From positions 1-25,184 of the forward strand of contig JADLBT010000264.1 in assembly GCA_020847555.1 (NCBI GenBank): a stretch of 25,184 nt of DNA, given 5' to 3'. Both the position numbers and the translations under genes were made by a program. Positions 23,782-25,184 of this stretch are shown one piece after another. Each line of letters opens with the position of its first letter. Position 1 is the stretch's first letter. The stretch comes from Gemmataceae bacterium. GTDB lineage: Bacteria > Planctomycetota > Planctomycetia > Gemmatales > Gemmataceae. Below the pieces are notes generated by a model. That model worked only from the letters and a program-made list of their open reading frames with translations. It was not told the origin of the DNA and searched no databases.

Positions 23782-24795
23782 TCACCTGCGTCTTGTCTTG
23801 GGCGATGGCGTGGGCGGCTCCTCCGAGGGTGGTACAGCATCGAGGGGGCCTGGATCGGCGGCTGTTGCATCTTCAGCCGGTGGCTCTGTGGGCGGGCCAG
23901 GCAACGCGGCCAGGGCCTCCTGGAGCTTCTCGACCTGCTCCTCATCAAGCTCGAACTCAAGGTCGCCGGCTCCGTGTTCCGTCAGCCACTCGGCTGCCTT
24001 GCGGGCCGCGACGGCGGGTCTGAACGTGCCCCCTTGGACGAAGTAGTACCAGCCCCAGCCGTTCCCAGCCAACAGAGTGTCGTAGTCCTCGCGGGGCCTG
24101 TCCTCGTCCGCCTGGTGCCAGACGACGACACCCAGGAACGCCTTGTGTGCTGCATGTGCCATCACGTCCGGTTCCAGACCGTAGGGCTGGCAGGCATCTT
24201 CCCAGGCCGGGGAGCCGTCCCGGAATGAGTTGAGCCACTGGCCGAGTTCTTGCTCCTTGAGTTGCTGGGCAAGGATGTCGAGGCGGTTGACGATCCTCTT
24301 GAGGTTGATGTCCAGGTCCGCCAGAGCGGTCCAGAACGCCTGGGGGTCGATCTCGACGCCCTTCTCGACCAGGTACGCCTGGAGCGTTTCCCTCTGCCGG
24401 TCCTCCAGTTGGACTTGCCGTTTCGCCTTCGGCTCTGCCTCCTGCTCCTCACCGTTCGCGGCCTTTTCCTGCGGACCCAGGAGTTTGATCGCTTCACCGA
24501 TGGTCAGGCCCCTGCCGGTCTTCGCCATCTCGGCTTCCAGTTCCGGCCAGCGGTCGAAGATGCGGATGTAGTTGTCCGCCATCTGTTTGGTCTTGTTGAA
24601 GTTCTGGGGCACCCACTTATTCCAAGGGTGCGACTCCTGGCGGCAGCGGGCCTTGGCGAGTTTCAGCCAGCGGCCTGCGTCCCTGGCGTGAATCAACGCC
24701 GACTGCTCGGCCTTGTCCATCGCCTGGAAGTGCGGCTTGATCTGGTCGGCCAACTGCTCCAGGTTCAGCGACTTGATGGGTACGGCGACGGTCAT
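23782..24795 (-). CDS. DUF3102-like protein of unknown function
   Basis: This 337-residue protein starts at ATG 24795 with AAAGGAG upstream; an earlier ATG at 24825 is in frame. The N-terminal third resembles DUF3102 proteins found on plasmids and phages: ALIHARDAGRWLKLAKARC, then HPWNKWVPQNFNKTKQMADNYIRIFDRW. A charged part with KAKRQVQLEDRQRE and a helical segment INLKRIVNRLDILAQQLKEQE follow. The next region (LGVVVWHQADED, GNGWGWYYFVQGGTF) is of unknown fold, and the end is a proline-rich, charged tail finishing PKTRRR. The function is unknown; DNA or plasmid maintenance roles are only suggested by relatives. The gene lies 107 bases after a small winged-helix-like gene on the same strand, which may form a module with it. 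Confidence 0.65.
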   Translation of the reverse strand: MTVAVPIKSLNLEQLADQIKPHFQAMDKAEQSALIHARDAGRWLKLAKARCRQESHPWNKWVPQNFNKTKQMADNYIRIFDRWPELEAEMAKTGRGLTIGEAIKLLGPQEKAANGEEQEAEPKAKRQVQLEDRQRETLQAYLVEKGVEIDPQAFWTALADLDINLKRIVNRLDILAQQLKEQELGQWLNSFRDGSPAWEDACQPYGLEPDVMAHAAHKAFLGVVVWHQADEDRPREDYDTLLAGNGWGWYYFVQGGTFRPAVAARKAAEWLTEHGAGDLEFELDEEQVEKLQEALAALPGPPTEPPAEDATAADPGPLDAVPPSEEPPTPSPKTRRR

Positions 24796-24902
24796 GCCTG
24801 ACTCCTTTCTCGTTTGCACCCGCATCCCAGCCGCCTGGCGATGCCCTTAACGAGTGCGTCAGAGGAGGGTACTTCAGGCAGGGGGCCAGAGTCGTAGCCA
24901 GG

Positions 24903-25172
24903 TCAGGGCCTTTTCGGGGCCAAGTTCAAAAGCCAGAGGCGTTCCTTCCGCACCAAGAGGCCCTTGTCGATTACCGCCCTCCCTTTGCCACGGAAGAGCC
25001 TGTAAACCTTCGCATCCGTGCCCTCGGAGTCGGCTACCTTTACCAGTTCCTTGGTGGTTAGGGAACCGGACAGAGGAAGTTTACCCACGACTACCAACCC
25101 GTCGCGCGTCGAGGTTCCTAGAATCAGAGGAGGTTGTCCGAATGTCTTCGCAGGGGAAGGAGAAGCCGTCAT
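24903..25172 (-). CDS. Small winged-helix-like protein
   Basis: The 89-residue frame has a core GKLPLSGSLTTKELVKVADSE, then KVYRLFRGKGRAVIDKGLLVRKERLWLLNL, which has the helix and strand pattern of a winged-helix DNA-binding domain, with KGLLVRKERLWLL as a wing-like strand. Codon use has more A/T at third positions than neighbouring genes, which suggests transfer. No clear ribosome site precedes the ATG at 25172; the frame is open to the window edge, and an internal TTG or GTG start in LVVVGKLP is possible. The N-terminal part overlaps the start of a likely plus-strand gene. The identity is uncertain. Confidence 0.5.
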   Translation of the reverse strand: MTASPSPAKTFGQPPLILGTSTRDGLVVVGKLPLSGSLTTKELVKVADSEGTDAKVYRLFRGKGRAVIDKGLLVRKERLWLLNLAPKRP

Positions 25173-25184
25173 GCGTCCCGAAGC
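25142..25184 (+). CDS. Start of a gene cut by the window edge
   Basis: ATG 25142 is preceded by AGAGGAGG with AGGAGG at 25128-25133, an ideal spacing of 8 bases. The frame reads MSSQGKEKPSCVPK and is still open at the last base. A second ATG at 25171 in another frame, with AAGGAG at 25157-25162, is an alternative. Too little is present to name a product. Confidence 0.4.
   Translation, partial: MSSQGKEKPSCVPK

Noticed and set aside
1..25184. tRNA or rRNA genes
   Set aside because: No cloverleaf-like sequences with a CCA-type end or conserved rRNA stretches were recognised on reading; a covariance-model scan would decide.

Overview
The window is a GC-rich bacterial chromosome segment (roughly two thirds G+C by eye) that looks planctomycetal, most likely Gemmataceae-like. 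The clues are a formylglycine sulfatase of the iduronate-2-sulfatase type, an ECF sigma factor resembling the planctomycete-rich TIGR02999 type, a Uma2-family nuclease, a di-haem cytochrome peroxidase-like secreted protein, Tat-like signals on a sugar-acid enzyme, and dispersed GC-rich intergenic palindromes. The taxonomic call is inference from gene content; no rRNA or tRNA gene was seen.

Left part (1-7206): the 3' part of a MOSC-domain protein is followed by glucose-6-phosphate dehydrogenase (zwf). A luciferase-like flavin monooxygenase on the minus strand converges on zwf across a palindrome. Divergent from it is a B12-binding radical SAM protein, then a Uma2-family protein and a secreted serine hydrolase.

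Centre (7233-12630): a promoter-like sequence precedes kdsD (arabinose-5-phosphate isomerase), kdsC (KDO-8-phosphate phosphatase) and a very large membrane-anchored protein of 1179 codons. That protein occupies the place of lptC/lptA and looks like a chain of LptA/OstA-type beta units. It is the most interesting object here: a KDO and lipopolysaccharide-transport operon in which the periplasmic bridge may be one giant polypeptide. Its 3' end runs antisense through the end of the next gene.

12451-15649: a minus-strand operon encodes an ECF sigma factor, a translationally coupled membrane anti-sigma-like protein and a small secreted protein. Divergent from it is a CorA-type metal transporter. 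A G-rich inverted repeat follows.

15872-20878: a di-haem cytochrome peroxidase-like protein (minus) is divergent from the sulfatase (plus). The sulfatase converges on the TIGR02999-like sigma factor across a perfect 28-bp palindrome. A TIM-barrel sugar-phosphate isomerase/epimerase is divergent from that sigma factor.

20972-23748: a transposase N-terminal remnant, a galactonate-dehydratase-like enzyme with all six expected active-site residues, and a radical SAM/SPASM protein with an unusual Cys-containing C-terminal tail. Strong hairpins follow both of the last two genes.

Right end (23782-25184): a possible accessory module with a DUF3102-like protein, a small winged-helix-like protein with codon use unlike its neighbours, and the first codons of a plus-strand gene cut by the window edge.
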